NCBI GenBank assembly: GCA_034359265.1
Contig: CP136890.1
Span: forward strand, 97,737,501 to 97,801,500
DNA from: Canna indica
Taxonomy: Eukaryota; Streptophyta; Magnoliopsida; Zingiberales; Cannaceae
Reading direction: 5' to 3'
DNA: 64,000 nucleotides
The notes beneath the pieces are model-generated. The model had not been told where the DNA came from and did no database searches. It saw nothing but the letters and a program-made list of their open reading frames with translations. The number at the start of each line of letters is the position of its first letter. Position 1 is the first letter of the stretch. Shown here one piece after another: positions 35,400 to 47,958 of this stretch. A program made the position numbers and the translations under genes.

Positions 35400-35762
35400 A
35401 ATTCTACAGGTGGTCCAATATCAACAATAGGTCTGGCTCTGATACCATGTTAGAAAAGTCAGTCTTGGACCTAACTCCGCCCCAAAAGCTAGCTCTTGGG
35501 GTGGAGTTAAGCCAAATAATTTCTAATCTAGTATCAGAGCCTATCTTGTGATTCATATTGTGCCACCCGCAGATGTTCAGTCCTGTAAATCTCACGCTCC
35601 AAATGTCTAATCCTGGGCGTGATGGGGTGTGTGTTAAAGTCTCACATTGTTTAAAAATATGGTCAATATAACATTTAAATAATTTGTGCAATCCTCTCCC
35701 CAAGAGCTAGCTTTTGGGGTGGAGTTAGGTCAAGACTTATTTCCTAACATGGAATCATAGCC
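35400..35762. mobile_element. Rearranged TRIM-like retrotransposon
   Basis: 35632-35749 is an LTR-like unit starting TGTTAAAGTCTCACATTG and ending CTAACA. It is followed at 35750 by a worn methionine-tRNA primer site (TGGAATCATAGCC for TGGTATCAGAGCC). 35448-35528 is a second LTR end followed by TAGTATCAGAGCC (35529). On its left it carries an inverted primer site, GGCTCTGATACCA (35435-35447). The LTR end itself is palindromic around CCAAAAGCTAGCTCTTGG. No coding sequence is present, as in TRIM elements. Confidence 0.65.
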
Positions 35763-36598
35763 TATCATGGAGTAGAGTTAGACCCACTAATTTATTAACA
35801 TATTTATTATTTATTTAGTGCATGAATTAAAAGAAAAGATGAATATAAAAATATAAAATTAGTGTTATATTCGATGTCGAATTTAAAAAAATTATATTCT
35901 ATCATTCATTATTTATTATCTAATTCAATTTTATTCTATCCAATAAAATAAACATACCATGTTTATCTCGGTGATCATATGAAAATTTTGTAGGCTCATT
36001 TTCCTTATTTAATGGGTCAGTACATTGAAGGGTAGTTCAATTTTTTGAGTATAATATTTTTAAAATACTGCATTTATATAAATTATTGGGAAAAAATATT
36101 TAAGTTGGTCTTAAAATTAATAAATTCAAATATGTATTAATAATTAAACATCATTTAATTTTATTGGGGATTTTTGCACATAATATTAATTAATTTGATT
36201 GATTTAGAGAGTTTGTTATTGCTTTTGAAAGTTAATTTAGTTTTTTATATTATGTACTAAAAGTTGAATCTTTTAAAAATATGGCGATATTCAACTATTA
36301 CTGATGTGGGACTAAATTTTCTAACATAATATTGTAAAGATCTTTAAGACTTTTATATCTCCATGTTGATTGAATTATATATACATTATTTTGCCATTTG
36401 AAATACGTACCTTAAAAGGCAAGATTGTGTGGGACCTAATGCGAGCTCAATATATCTCGCGAACCAAATTTGTGTGCCAATTTGTGTGCCAGTTGAAGTA
36501 ACTAATATTTACAATGTATTAGATAATATATTCATGCAATTAAGTTTCCCATGAAATTGTAGGATAAATTAATATTAACTTAAAATTTTGTTCTCGTT

Positions 36599-38175
36599 GG
36601 GGGGTGCTGCAAGTCTCTGCGTCTCCTTGGTCCAGCGCGACTCCAATGATAATATGCAAAGACACTCTGAAGCTCAAGTGGAAAGAATCTCGGATGATGA
36701 GTAAGAAATTAGAATCGAGAGTATACATGATGCATCGTGTCTATTTTATGAGGTAGATGAGGGTGTTCGTGCGGCGATGATCTCTCTCAGAATCTCGCAG
36801 GGGATATGTCTTGAATGTGTTGATGTTTATCCCTAAGATGAGATGATGAGCTCAATACTGTCGAATTCCTCGTAATAAATGAATGATATTGATATTCTTA
36901 TCTAGCCGAATGGAGCCCTATGACTAAGTTGTAGTTGGTTCGTCATGAGTTTGATTCATGAGTTTGGATATTTTCGGGTCTGATCTGATCGGGCCCAAAG
37001 AGCTAGTTTGGTCCATAGCCCTCAAGCTTGGTCAGAGTCCGAGAACTTTGTGTTGAGGTCTAATAGTATGTCGACTTATGTCTGTCTGTCGAACTCTTCA
37101 TTTGTTCTGAGTATCTGACCTCGGTTGAACTTCTGTATGTGAGCACATGTTGGGTTCTGTCTTTGGTTGTGTCGCCAAGGTAGGTGAGATCTGGATAGTG
37201 GTTGCGAGAAGAAAGAGTGCTCTTTCCACGTGTCCACTTATGGTTAGTGCTTATTTTTTCAGCATTTAATTCTAGCATGGGGCAATCGTAGCACAAAGAT
37301 TTGGTCGTTCATCTTTGAAGTGCTTGGGTTTATGTCGTTGTTGGAGTGATTTGGATGTGGTTGTTGGTCGTTCGATGGGAAGGTTGCCGCTTCTAGGGCT
37401 TTTAAAGTTCTCCATTTCCTTCATTTCGAGCTTTGTTGCATTCTGAGTTCTTGTTCGCCTAATGCTTCTTGCCCTCAAGACTTTCATCAGCGACATTGTC
37501 ACACAGTTCACCGCCTCGTTCGCTTTCATTCATTTCTGGCGAGTCTTCCCGTCCCGACCTTTTTGTTTTTTTTTGTCGAGGTCGGTGTTAGGTTGACATA
37601 CTATGTTGACTCGTCCTTCGTTTATTAGGGATTTTGTTTCATCGGGTTGAAAAAAATGGCCGATGGGGGAATATCGTAGTAGGTAGGTCGGATGAGGCTG
37701 CAGAACCTTACTCATGGGTCTATGATGAGATAAGAGGGAGAGAGCTCGATGATGACTAGCACAAGCGACATGATGCCCCACCTGTGGCCGCCAAATATTT
37801 TCGCCTAAAGTCGGGGGTACGTGTTGCAAGCCTCTGCGTCTCATTGGTCCAACGTGGCTCTAATGGTGACATGCAAAGACACTCTGACGCTCAAGTGAGA
37901 TGAAACCTGAGATGATAGATATGAAATTGAAATCGTGAGTATATATGATATGTGTCGTGTCTGTTTTATGGGACATGTCAGGTGTTCGACGATGATCTCT
38001 TTCGAAATCTCGCGAGATATGTCGTGTCTGTTTTATCCTTAAGATGACGGGTTCGATCATTACTATTGAATCTTTGATAATAAATTATCAATGATATTGA
38101 TATTCTTGTTTGATTGGATAGAGTTCTCAGATTAAGTTATAGTTGATTCGACATGAGTTTGATTCATGAGTCGGC
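36599..38175 (-). mobile_element. Short non-autonomous LTR retrotransposon
   Basis: Two direct repeats of about 365 bp (36599-36963 and 37811-38175) flank about 850 bp. Both contain AAGACACTCTGA with CTCAAGTG, ATGATCTCT and TGAGTTTGATTCATGAG. On the minus strand the downstream edge of the 37811 repeat is followed by TTTGGCGGCCACAGGTGGGG (about 37784-37803). It resembles the sequence that follows the 5' LTR in many plant Ty3-type elements. There is no gag or pol, and the minus-strand frames between the repeats have no family likeness. LTR ends are not exact. Confidence 0.5.
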
Positions 38176-39130
38176 CCGGTTCAAATTTATATAAAAGATG
38201 GTTAAATATTAATAATTATATAGATGACCCACTATGATATTGATTCGATGAAGTGACTGTCTCACTGAAAACAACGTATTTAACACAAGTAGGCTCCAAA
38301 AGTCAAATGGAGACAAGACGACATTTATGTTTAGCTTTAAATTCGAATTCGGATTTTAGGAGAATTTGACAAAGTAAAAGATCCTTTAAATTATCCTTTG
38401 GTGATAAGCCTTTGTTGCAACATTAATTCCAGAACAAGATGCCACTATCCGTCATGATACCAGAATCAATTGAAGAAGGGACAAAAGCGTCTAGAGAATC
38501 ACGGTTGATAATTTAACTAGTAACTCAGTGATTAAATATATTAGGTGTATTATGTAAGGTCATGAGTTTGATCCGTATCTTGTGCACGTATTCTTGCATT
38601 TGTATTTATATATATATATATGCACAGGACAGGTTCTCTAGCCCGATTGGTTCGATCCCAGAGCCACTATCTAGGCACCTACTCATTAATTAGATTCGGA
38701 TCGAACCAATTATAATTAATCTGGTCCGGGATTTCATCCAGTTAAATAAGAATATATTAACATTCTACATTTATAGTAATGGCTCTATACTCACTGTCAT
38801 TCAATCTAAATGCAATAAAAGATGACATTATCTTACAAAATTATTTGGTTGTCTATCAATCAAAATTACAGTCTATAAGTAAAACTTGTGGACTTTTTAA
38901 ACTACAAACAATTTTACAATTTTTTAGACTTTAATTAATTAGTTGCAACTAAATAATCATATAATTAGATTAATTATAGTTATAAAACAATTACTTAATC
39001 TAAATATAAGAATTATAGTGAAAACAAATCTATTTACAAGCACCGAATAACCCCTTAATATTTCAATTTAATTATACAACAAGATTCCGATAGAAGATTA
39101 ATGAATAAGATTAAACGATGCATGATTTTT

Positions 39131-39331
39131 TTTTTGAAAAAAATATTTTTATAACACAATCATTACAAAGCGTAGACGTGGTAATATACGCACATGACGT
39201 ATTACAAGACGTACAAAAATGTAAAGAAACGTACAAAACGCTACAACTAGAGATTGAACCAAAGATCTCTAGGCAATATATCCGAATGCTATTACTATTT
39301 GAGCACAAATGGATTCACAACCCATCATGCT
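39131..39331 (-). mobile_element. Possible SINE
   Basis: On the minus strand there is an A-box-like GTGCTCAAATAGTAATAGC and a B-box-like GGTTCAATCTC about 40 bases later, then a T/A-rich end. The flanks ATGCATGATTTTT and ATGCTTGATTATT match at 11 of 13 positions. The 97-aa plus frame and 65-aa minus frame across it are chance frames. Confidence 0.4.
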
Positions 39332-42028
39332 TGATTATTCAAAAATTTATCACAAAAAAAATAATTAAGCTTTTCTTTTACCTTATTTGTTTGTTTACTT
39401 TACGAGAATAAAATATATATAATAACAAATGAAAGGAAGAACTAAATAGAATTTTATTATCCAATGTACACCCAATATATTATCAATTATATATATTTTT
39501 TAAATTTAAGCACAAAATAAACAAAGGATTGAAAATTATTTTTTATTTTATCATTTATCTAATGAAATAAACATAACCCGTATGTTTTATCCTCAAAATT
39601 CTAAGCATATCATTTTATTTTATTTTATCATTGAGTTATTTATTTTTTTATGTAAAAAGGAAAAAAAACTTGGTTCGGCAACATTGATAATCAATATTGT
39701 AGCAATTTTGTTGTTTAGCATTGATTAAATGTTAGACAATTCCTCGTGGGCAAGCTTTCGGTAAAAGGATTATATAATGGCTGACATCAACTCAATATTA
39801 GGAGGAATATGCTTATTATCATCTCAGATGATCAACATTATCTTTTTTCTTTATATTATTTTCAACCAGCTTGTCGTCTAATGCATTATTTAAATGCGAC
39901 ATATATAATATTCCATCTAGTGTTTGATATTACAATTTTCGAATATTCTAAAATGTTATTTAAATAATGTATCTTAATAAGATAAATAATTAAGCATCAG
40001 GTATATATATGATAAAATTGATTTTGACATTATAAATAAGTCTTCCCACTTGAACCTTTGTGGGGACATATATTAAACATATATTAACATACATCTGACT
40101 TTGAGGTACAATTGATGTAAATTTAAAAGTTTGTACCAGATTAGATGTAAATATTCTACACTTAGGAATACATCGAGTATACGAAAAAAACTATTATGGA
40201 GTGGGGCTCCATAAAAGTTACGTTCCGAGTATACCCCCTTGCCAATAGTTATATATTCCAACCAAAATTACTCATGTTTGTTAGAAATAATTAAGACTAC
40301 GTTCTTTACAAATTTATAGGTGAAAAAAACGATATGCGAAAGATTGTTAATTATTATATTATTTTTATTAATATAAAAATCTAGATTAGATTTTTTACAT
40401 TATTTGTTTGAATTTGGCTATTGAATGGACCAATTCTATGTGCTTAATTGGATCGGCCTCGAAAGTAACCAAGCTCATGAGCGAGACCTAAACCGAATCA
40501 ATCGTGACTCGGTCCGAGGGCTCCACCGGCCGATCAAATAATATCTTGCATTTATCATCAAAGATTCGATGATAATATATAATAACACCGTAAGCTAGGG
40601 GATAACAATCAACTTTTTAATTTTAGGAGACATTCACATCGAGTATTCATACATGCTCTATAAAATATATACTATGCACACAAATATATTTCTTTCATTT
40701 TAATTTCATACACAATTTAGAATTTTCTCTCATTTGAGCGTTTTGTGACACCACGGATCTCATGCAAAAACAAAGTATTTCTGAAAAAAAAAAAAAAAAA
40801 AAAAAGGGAAAAGAAAAAAAGAAGCAGGAAGTTTCTGAGAAGCTTCAAAGGGGTGATGTGGAAATACAGGTTCTTTTTGTCCCCAAGTGCGAATATTAAG
40901 GGAGGAAAAATTAAATGGAAATGGAAATCGGAATCATTCTATTTCTCTCAACGGCCATGCAGACTTTTCACGGTTCTCTCAATCTCTCCACGCGCCGTCA
41001 CGTGGTCGACAGCCATGCAATAATAACACTCACGGGTCACGGCGACCAAATGAGCACTTTATGTTCCATTATTTATTTTTATTTTATTCTCGCATTTATT
41101 AGCGAATTTGAGGAAATGCTTACATCATCCTGACGTGTGCGTAGCGTGGACCACTTAACTTATCAATCATTCACGTTCGTAGCGCGCACGTAATAATTCT
41201 GTTCCCCCGAAGCAATACTTTTTGTTTTTCGTAAAAGCCCCGCATAGTTTTAAAATTCAGTTATTTATCAAATTCAAAATTATAAGTTTCGAATTTATAA
41301 AATATCAAAATTACAATAAAAATTATCAAAACTGAAATCAATTTTAATTGCAAAAAAATCATCAGTTATTTGACGATTTTTGACTTTAATTGCAAGGATT
41401 TTGAATTTTGACTTCTAAGAATCCTAGAAAGCGCCGGCAGAGAATTTGCACATGTTATTTTGCAGATATCACTGCTAATATTATTATATTTCGTTGCTAT
41501 TTAGGCAATTCAAATCAACATAGCAAAATCAATTATGAATAGTATAATTGATGATAAATTGATGATAATAGGTTGAACCGTTGCGATCTAGAATTCAAAT
41601 ACTAGTACGATCAAGTATTGTGATTTCTTATTTTTGTTTTTTTTAAAAAATTGAACAAAGCAAATAGGTTCACTAATTTGAGACTGGAAGTAATCTTAGT
41701 ACAGACCAAACAAATTAAAGATGTTATATTAACTTAATTTAATTTGGTCAAATATTTGTCAAGCAGATCGATGAGCGGAGATCGAGCAAAACAAATTAAT
41801 AACAAAAGGATTGATAATATTCGGATAACCACATTACATCAAGGCATGCAGAGCAAGATTCATATCAAACTAAATATGAACAATTAAGTTACTGAACAAA
41901 TATTTCAAGCGCCCAAACTTATGCATGCAAATCATGCATCGTCAACAAAACCTACCAAATAAAGTCAACAACCAAGACACAAGATGCAGCTTCCTTATCC
42001 ACAATTACTACTCCAATTCCTCCCTCAA
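39332..42028. other. Intergenic DNA before the OPT cluster
   Basis: Mostly AT-rich. 40780-40805 is a poly(A) tract. 40860-41200 is less AT-rich and carries a G-box-like CACGTG core at about 40998. Overlapping small frames there show no family likeness, so I call no gene. The region 41930-42028 is the 3' flank of OPT copy 1. Confidence 0.45.
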
Positions 42029-45000
42029 TCACTGGAACGCAGGACAGCCTTCAGGAGAATAAGCTCCGGCGGCGGTAGGACACTTGGCCAACGGACAGTA
42101 GTCGTCCGCTTTACCTCCCCACCAGTTAACCGAGTAGACATTGGCGTTGTTCAGAGTGAAGAAGGTGACCACCCCCATGAAGCCCGTCCCGGCGTCCATC
42201 GCCGCAGATAGAACATATGCGTAGCGGCCCCACCACCGCTTGTTCCGCTTGAACACCCAGTAGTTCACGATGAACCCCACGATCAGCCACGAGTTGAAGT
42301 TGACGGCCTTCGCCGGCGGCATGGCCCCGGTCGCGCCGAGGATCACGGGGAAGTTGATGAGTGGGATCCACTTCTTATCCGGGAAGAGGCGCGAGAAGAC
42401 CCAGACGATCACCGGAAGAACGAAGCCGAGGAGGAAGTAGAAGTTCAGGGTGCTGTAGATGCTCCCCGGACCGAACATCCGCTTCGGCCCGACGACGCCC
42501 CAGATGATGGAGGCGCTGTAGAACACCTCATCGCCGGGGCACGTCCACGGGCTGCCCTCCGGCAGCTTGTCGGGCTGGCAGATGTTGGGGATCGTCTCCA
42601 GGAGCCACCACGCCGTTCCGAAGTATGTCACGTTGGCGATCAACGTCCCCACCAGCTACATCATATATTCACACATGCATGCATTTCATCAAACATCGTC
42701 CGTATTCAAAGAGAAATTTCATCAAACAATATGCGTGCATTATTCTCTATATTACTATATATATAAACCTATTCGTTGAAAAACATTTCATCAAAATATC
42801 AAATAACATAAATGCATACAGGTGCAAAGTCCGTATAAATATATTTACCTGAGCGGCAAACATGGATCTGGGAGGGATCTTCATGTACTGCCCGAGCTTG
42901 AAGTCAGAGAGAAAACCGAGGGCTTGAGACATGCTGATATATCCATAGGTCTTGAATGCCACGTTGGCCAGAGGCTCCCCTGGTAACATGTAACCTATCA
43001 CCATCTCCGTGATGATGTTTAGCCCCGGTTGCTGCACATAGCATTCATGCATGCATGATGTGGTCAGTATTCAAAACTGTATATTAATATACCCGATGAG
43101 TTAATCAGTAAATAAGTACCTGATTAGTTGTCGCATTGATAACTCCGATAGGAAGGGTGAAGAAGAAGGCCATGCCCATGGCGAGAAAGATCCCCCAATA
43201 CGGAAGCTGGAGCTGTCCGCCAAACCCTTCGCAGGCGAAGATGGAGAGCGCAGTGACGACTACCAAGATGAGATAAAACCACCACTGAGGAACCTCCCTG
43301 TAGTTGGCCTTCATCATCCTCCCATGAACATCCAGAACCTTCTCCTTCGCCTTTGACGCCGCCTCACGCCATAATTTCCACATATACCTGATCGTTTCTC
43401 AATCAATTGTTTCCTATCTATAATATACTAGACCAATTGCATATATATTTATATGTACTTACGTGCCCTGGAAGAGGAAGACATGGGAGATGGTGGCGGT
43501 GAGGGTGGCGAAGCCTAGGCCGTAAGACGAGGCGAAGAAGATGCTCATGTAGATCTTGCTGTAGCGCTCGTAATCGGCGACATTGAGGGAGAAGGTTTTC
43601 GCGTCGAGGATGCGGTCGAGGTCGTATTTCTTGCCGCCCTTCTCGTAGAGGTGGGAGGAGAAGAACTGGTAGGTGCGGGCGTCGTAGAGGTTGATCCAGT
43701 AGGCGACGGGCATGACGATGTAGACCAACATGATGAAGCCGGCTAATATGTTGAAGAGCACGAAGGGCGGCGCTGCTATGGGGCTACCGAGCCAGCTGGT
43801 GACCACCGTCCAGTCGATGCCGATGGACCCCATGCCGATGCCCTTGGAACCAGAGCCGATCTGCTGCGCCACGATGGATTTCTTCCAGATCCAACAGATG
43901 AAAGAGAGGGAGGAGATGGCGGGGAAGAAGAAGTTGGGGACGATGTAATAGACGAAACTGCAAACTAGGACGATCAAGAAGAACTGGAATCGCGAAACGC
44001 CGCCTTTCGGTCGCTTCTCCTCTTCATTCAATGCTCTGCTCATATAATTATCAGAATTAACTCAACAAATATATGTGAGGCTCCATAGAAATTCTTGTGC
44101 AGCCTCGGTTCATAATCAATTGTTAGCAAAAGAATATTCGACATCTTCAATAAAGACTACACAATGTTATGTCACCTGAAGAGAGAGACTTGAATCAGGC
44201 TTCCTGGCCACCACATAAACGGTGATTCCACCAAGAAGTTTCTAAAAATTCCAGCCCACCCATAGCCGAGCAACTGGTGCAATAAAATTTCACAAACAAA
44301 ATTAATTAAATCATCACATTATTAATTAGTTAGTTTTATCAAATAATAATTGGATGAAAAATGAAACACCTGTGTTGTTTGAGTTAGGAAAAAAGCAGCA
44401 AAGAAATTGATGCTTCTGTGGTAGAAAGCCTTCACAATTGTGACGATATGGACGGCGTACACGCCGCTGGCGCCGGAGCCGGCCATGATTGTGACCAGTG
44501 CATGCTCCTTAATGTTGAAGGGCCCCGGGTTCAGAGAGAAGGACCAGTTGGTGAGAGGGACCTTAAACGTCTTCTTCGGCAAGACTAGGGCCATCCACCG
44601 CCCGATCGGCAACGCCACGATCTGAATGCAGACGGAAGAAATCGAGAGCTGGTTCGTCCGGTAGCCGAAGAACTGGTTGACGAAGGCGAGCAATACGCAG
44701 AAGATGCAGCCCAGAACCCAGCACCTGAAGGTTAGGCATGGCTGAGACGGGTCGTCGGTCGTCGGCACTGTCAATCTTACTTGCTCGATCGGGCTATCAT
44801 CAGTCTCTTCTGCATTTTTATTATTATATGTTTTGTTATAATTGATTGCATATATTGATTATGATTCAGTTGAGGTTTAACACTATTATGTGTGTGTGAA
44901 GAAAACATGTAACCAGTATTCACAACCAATCGAGTGACATCTTTTTCCTTCATTTCCATGTCATGAATGCGTTAATGAAAAATAATATTTTGATGATAAG

Positions 45001-45593
45001 AATTGGAAACATGAGATTCACTGTGAGCTAATTAGGTCATATTTAATGCTATAATTTAATTAGTATATTAATGGTACGTAGAAAGAATCAACACAAAATT
45101 ATGGAAGTACAGCATGATATCAAGGCAGTTGTAAAACAATGGAAATTCGTACAAATATTTAATGATACATAAATTTATCATTAAAGAGCTATCTATGGCA
45201 ATTTATGCATATTTATTTGGTCGAATTAATCATTCAAAAACTTGCCTTTTTGATGCAAACTGGAATCACAATAGAACACAGCTTGAAATTAGAACAAAAC
45301 AACTCCTCCAAACCATTGTTTTTTATAATCAAAATCTACGAATCCACAAACATATATAAACACATAGATCGATAGATCATGCATGAGATATATTAAACCA
45401 ATTCCAGTAGATACGAAATCAAATCAACAAGTACATAAACAAATTTAAACAAGGAGTTTTCTTGATCTTTTTCTGATATCAAAATGAAGAACAAAATTAT
45501 AATCCAGTTGTATAAGAAAATCAAAGTACCAGTGATTTTTCCTACGACAACTTTATCTTCGGATTGAATGTAATCATCTGCAATCGAGCCCAT
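42029..45593 (-). CDS. Oligopeptide transporter (OPT family), tandem copy 1
   Basis: Seven exons join in frame to 750 aa: 45530-45593, 44370-44809, 44176-44273, 43463-44035, 43120-43387, 42849-43031 and 42029-42655; all introns are GT-AG. The family signature NPG is at residues 115-117 (SLNPGPF) and KIPPR at about 532-536 ([14 protein letters not shown]). About sixteen hydrophobic segments and the end GCPAFQ fit the plant PT-clade OPT proteins (about 730-760 aa). These are proton-coupled importers of small peptides, glutathione or metal chelates at the plasma membrane; the substrate cannot be told here. The N-terminus is short and acidic ([20 protein letters not shown]). It is the most downstream of three tandem genes on this strand. 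A TATA-like box lies about 91 bases before the ATG. Confidence 0.93.
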
Positions 45594-45683
45594 ATTGTTC
45601 TCCTCCTTTTCCTTCTACTCGACCTGCAGCTCAAGCTTTAATGGAGAAAGGGATGCTTTTAGGGGTGACGAGAGCAGCAACCA

Positions 45684-45690
45684 ATTTATA
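45684..45690 (-). promoter_or_regulatory. TATA box of OPT copy 1
   Basis: TATAAAT on the minus strand, 91 bases upstream of the ATG. The matching place in copy 3 has TATAAAT too, within similar sequence (GCAGCAACC beside it in both). Confidence 0.6.
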
Positions 45691-45790
45691 CTGTAGTGCT
45701 TCTGCGAAGGCCAACCCCTAAATGGTTAGAATTACTGTACTGTTGCCAAAATTAACTGGATTAATTCCAAAGTTAACTGCAATTTATTTT

Positions 45791-45855
45791 AGGGATGAAT
45801 CTTCTCTGTCCATCACACAAATGTACAGCGAATCCAACAGAATCAGATGAACCAA
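45791..45855 (-). promoter_or_regulatory. Conserved OPT upstream block, copy 1
   Basis: Shares GGGATGAATCTTC, CTGTCCATCACAC and GCGAATC…AGATGA (plus-strand reading) with copies 2 and 3, about 200 bases upstream of the ATG. It is conserved although the spacers around it are not. Confidence 0.6.
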
Positions 45856-46319
45856 ATTTGCCCATATATAGGCTTATATTTTTTCCACGAGAATTTCATG
45901 ACGTGGCATTGTAGCCCCGTCTTCCTCCTGCATGCCGGCGGAAGAGAGGAACCGCAGTTCCTCTATTTTAAGCAACGCAATTGACAGAATCTTCTGCTTC
46001 GTTACTTGGGATCCTCTCGAATTTGAGTTATGAAACTCTTGGAGCGGTCACCGTGACTTGTGTTTTGATACAGTTGACTTTACGTATATATCACTTCCGA
46101 TAGTTTTAATCGTATAATTTTGATTCATATAGTTTTTTATATTATTATTGATAATTATTATTATAAATATAATTATTTTGATATATATCTATGATGTTGT
46201 GAATGTATGTATATATGAATGGATGTGTGTACAAGTGTGTGAATTATATATGTATCAAGTTAAATAAATTTATCAATGAAAATTTTTAATTTTTAATTTT
46301 TTTAGTTATAGGTTAACAA

Positions 46320-46762
46320 TAGGGGCGTGCATGGGTACAAGGTAGATCCGGAACCGGTTGGAACCGATCTGATTGGGTAGGTTTCGGGTAGATCTGAATT
46401 AAATTCAAATAGAGTCCGAGAAAAAAATTTAGGAACCAGTTAAAACCGGTTCCGGTTTCGGGTCCAACGCATCGGGTACCCGGAACCGGTACTTGGAACC
46501 TGCACTCAGGAACCTGTTCATTTACAAGTTCCAGAACAGGTTCCAACAGTGTACCCTATTGGAACATATACCATGGAACCTGTATATGAACAGGTTCCAA
46601 CAAGGTACCCGAAATCGGAATCGAAACCCGTGGTTCCGGGTAGGGTCCGATTTCAGGTTCCAACAGGGTAGGGTCCAGTTCCAAAACTTAGGAACCGGTC
46701 CTATACAGGGTAGGGTCCGGGTCTCTTAAAAAATACAGGGTACCCGGACCCGCTCACCCCTA
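46320..46762. mobile_element. hAT-like element with perfect 8-bp target duplication
   Basis: 443 bp, from TAGGGGCGTGCATGGGT to CCCGCTCACCCCTA, with GTTAACAA on both sides (46312-46319 and 46763-46770). The filling is made of GGTTCCAACAGGGTA-type repeats. It sits in the leader of CACTA remnant D. No transposase is present. Confidence 0.8.
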
Positions 46763-47103
46763 GTTAACAACATCAGCAAAGGCTTACGTACCCATGATAG
46801 GTACCCTGTTGGAACCTGTACATTTACAAGTTCCAGAACAGGTTCCAACAGGGTACCCTATTGGAACATGTACCCTCGAACTTGTATATGAACAAGTTCC
46901 AACAAGGTACCCGAAATCGGAATCGAAACCCGTGGTTCCGAGTAGGGTCCGATTCCAGGTTCCAACAGGGTAGGGTCCAGTTCCAAAACTTACGAACCGA
47001 TCCTATACATGGTAGGGTCCGGATCTATTGAAAAATACAGGGTACCCGGACCCGCTCACCCCTAGTTAACAACATCAGCAAAGGCTTACATACCCATGAT
47101 CGT
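46500..47103. repeat. 302-bp tandem duplication across the hAT-like element end
   Basis: About 46500-46801 and 46802-47103 are near-identical with a period of 302 (CATTTACAAGTTCCAGAACA at 46519 and 46821; TAGTTAACAACATCAGCAAA at 46761 and 47063). The duplicated unit includes most of the hAT-like element, its right target duplication and flanking CACTA sequence, so it formed after the insertion. Confidence 0.85.
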
Positions 47104-47435
47104 TCATTTGAAAGCCGTCGCTGAAAGTTTATCGTAATTCTTGGGCCGCAACATTAAATTCGTTGCTGATGACCTACGGCAACGGCTCAGCAACGACTTT
47201 ACCTCGGCTGTTAATTAGACTGTCGCTGATAATAATATCAACAACAGTATTCGAGCCATTGCGGTGCCGTTGCTGATAACGATATCATGCAACAGTCGAC
47301 AGGGCCGCTGCTGATATGTTAACAACAACGACCGGGTGTCGTTGTTGCTAAGCTATCAATGACGTTGTTATCTGCCACATCTAATTTGTTGCAACGGGCC
47401 GGGCCGTCACTCGCCGTTGGTGGGATTGTCCTCAT

Positions 47436-47900
47436 TAGGGGTGAGCAAAACCCAAACTGACCCGAATAACCTGTAAACCCCGACTAGAAAATTCAATTCG
47501 GGTCAGATTATTCGGGTAACTTGGGTCGGGTTGGGATGGGTCGGGACGGGTCGGATCGAGTGAAAACCTTGATATACCCAACCCGATCCGAAATTTAAGT
47601 TAGATAAAAATTTATGTATGTCATAGTTATAAAAGTTGATGTCGGCTTGGTGGTTAGAGGGTTGAAAATAAAATTTAAGAGATCTTAAATTTAATTTTTA
47701 GAAAAGTTATATTTTCAATACCACTTTTTACATTTTTGGAGTTATTCGGGTTATACTTATTTGGGTCGAGGTTCGATTTTATTCAGGTTATTTGGGTTGA
47801 GCCCCGAATTCTTAATCGGGTAGAATTGGGTGGTGTAGCTAGGAGGCACCTTATTCAGGTTCGATCGGGTTATTCGGGTCTTGTTCGATGCTCACCCCTA
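47436..47900. mobile_element. hAT-like element, second insertion in CACTA remnant D
   Basis: 465 bp from TAGGGGTGAGC to GCTCACCCCTA, with a perfect 11-bp inverted end. The filling is made of CGGGTTATTCGGGT-like repeats. The flanks (TGTCCTCA and ATCTTCAC) do not give a clean duplication, so the target site has drifted or the copy has been rearranged. Confidence 0.65.
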
Positions 47901-47958
47901 ATCTTCACCAACGGCTTACAAATGAATGTGATTGCTAGTGAAAGTCGTATTCTAGTAA

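Larger units (their letters stand above)
46080..47957 (+). mobile_element. CACTA element remnant D, split by two hAT-like insertions
   Basis: 46080-46319 matches the AT-rich 3' leader of copy C (ATAATTATTTTGATATATAT, then GAATGGATGTGTGTA). 47098-47435 is a degenerate subterminal block (GCCGTTGCTGATAA cores), and 47901-47957 ends at a worn tip TCTAGTAATG. The parts are separated by the hAT-like elements at 46320 and 47436. No coding part is left. Confidence 0.7.

Noticed and set aside
39118..39411. 97-aa plus frame and 65-aa minus frame near 39.1-39.4 kb
   Set aside because: They fall on a candidate SINE and AT-rich DNA with no protein family signal.
40745..41133. Cluster of small plus frames of 71-92 aa
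   Set aside because: They include a poly(A)-encoded Lys run and overlap in three phases. Nothing recognisable was seen, although base composition is slightly gene-like.
42029..45600. Plus-strand frames opposite the OPT genes (likewise at 50522-50887, 56438-57259 and 58848-59165)
   Set aside because: They are antisense shadows of GC-rich exons. They recur in all three copies only because the exons do, and have no splice or family support.
46500..47103. CRISPR-like or satellite array from the two repeated 302-bp units
   Set aside because: Only two units are present, and they contain a transposon end and its target duplication. It is a local tandem duplication in a plant genome.
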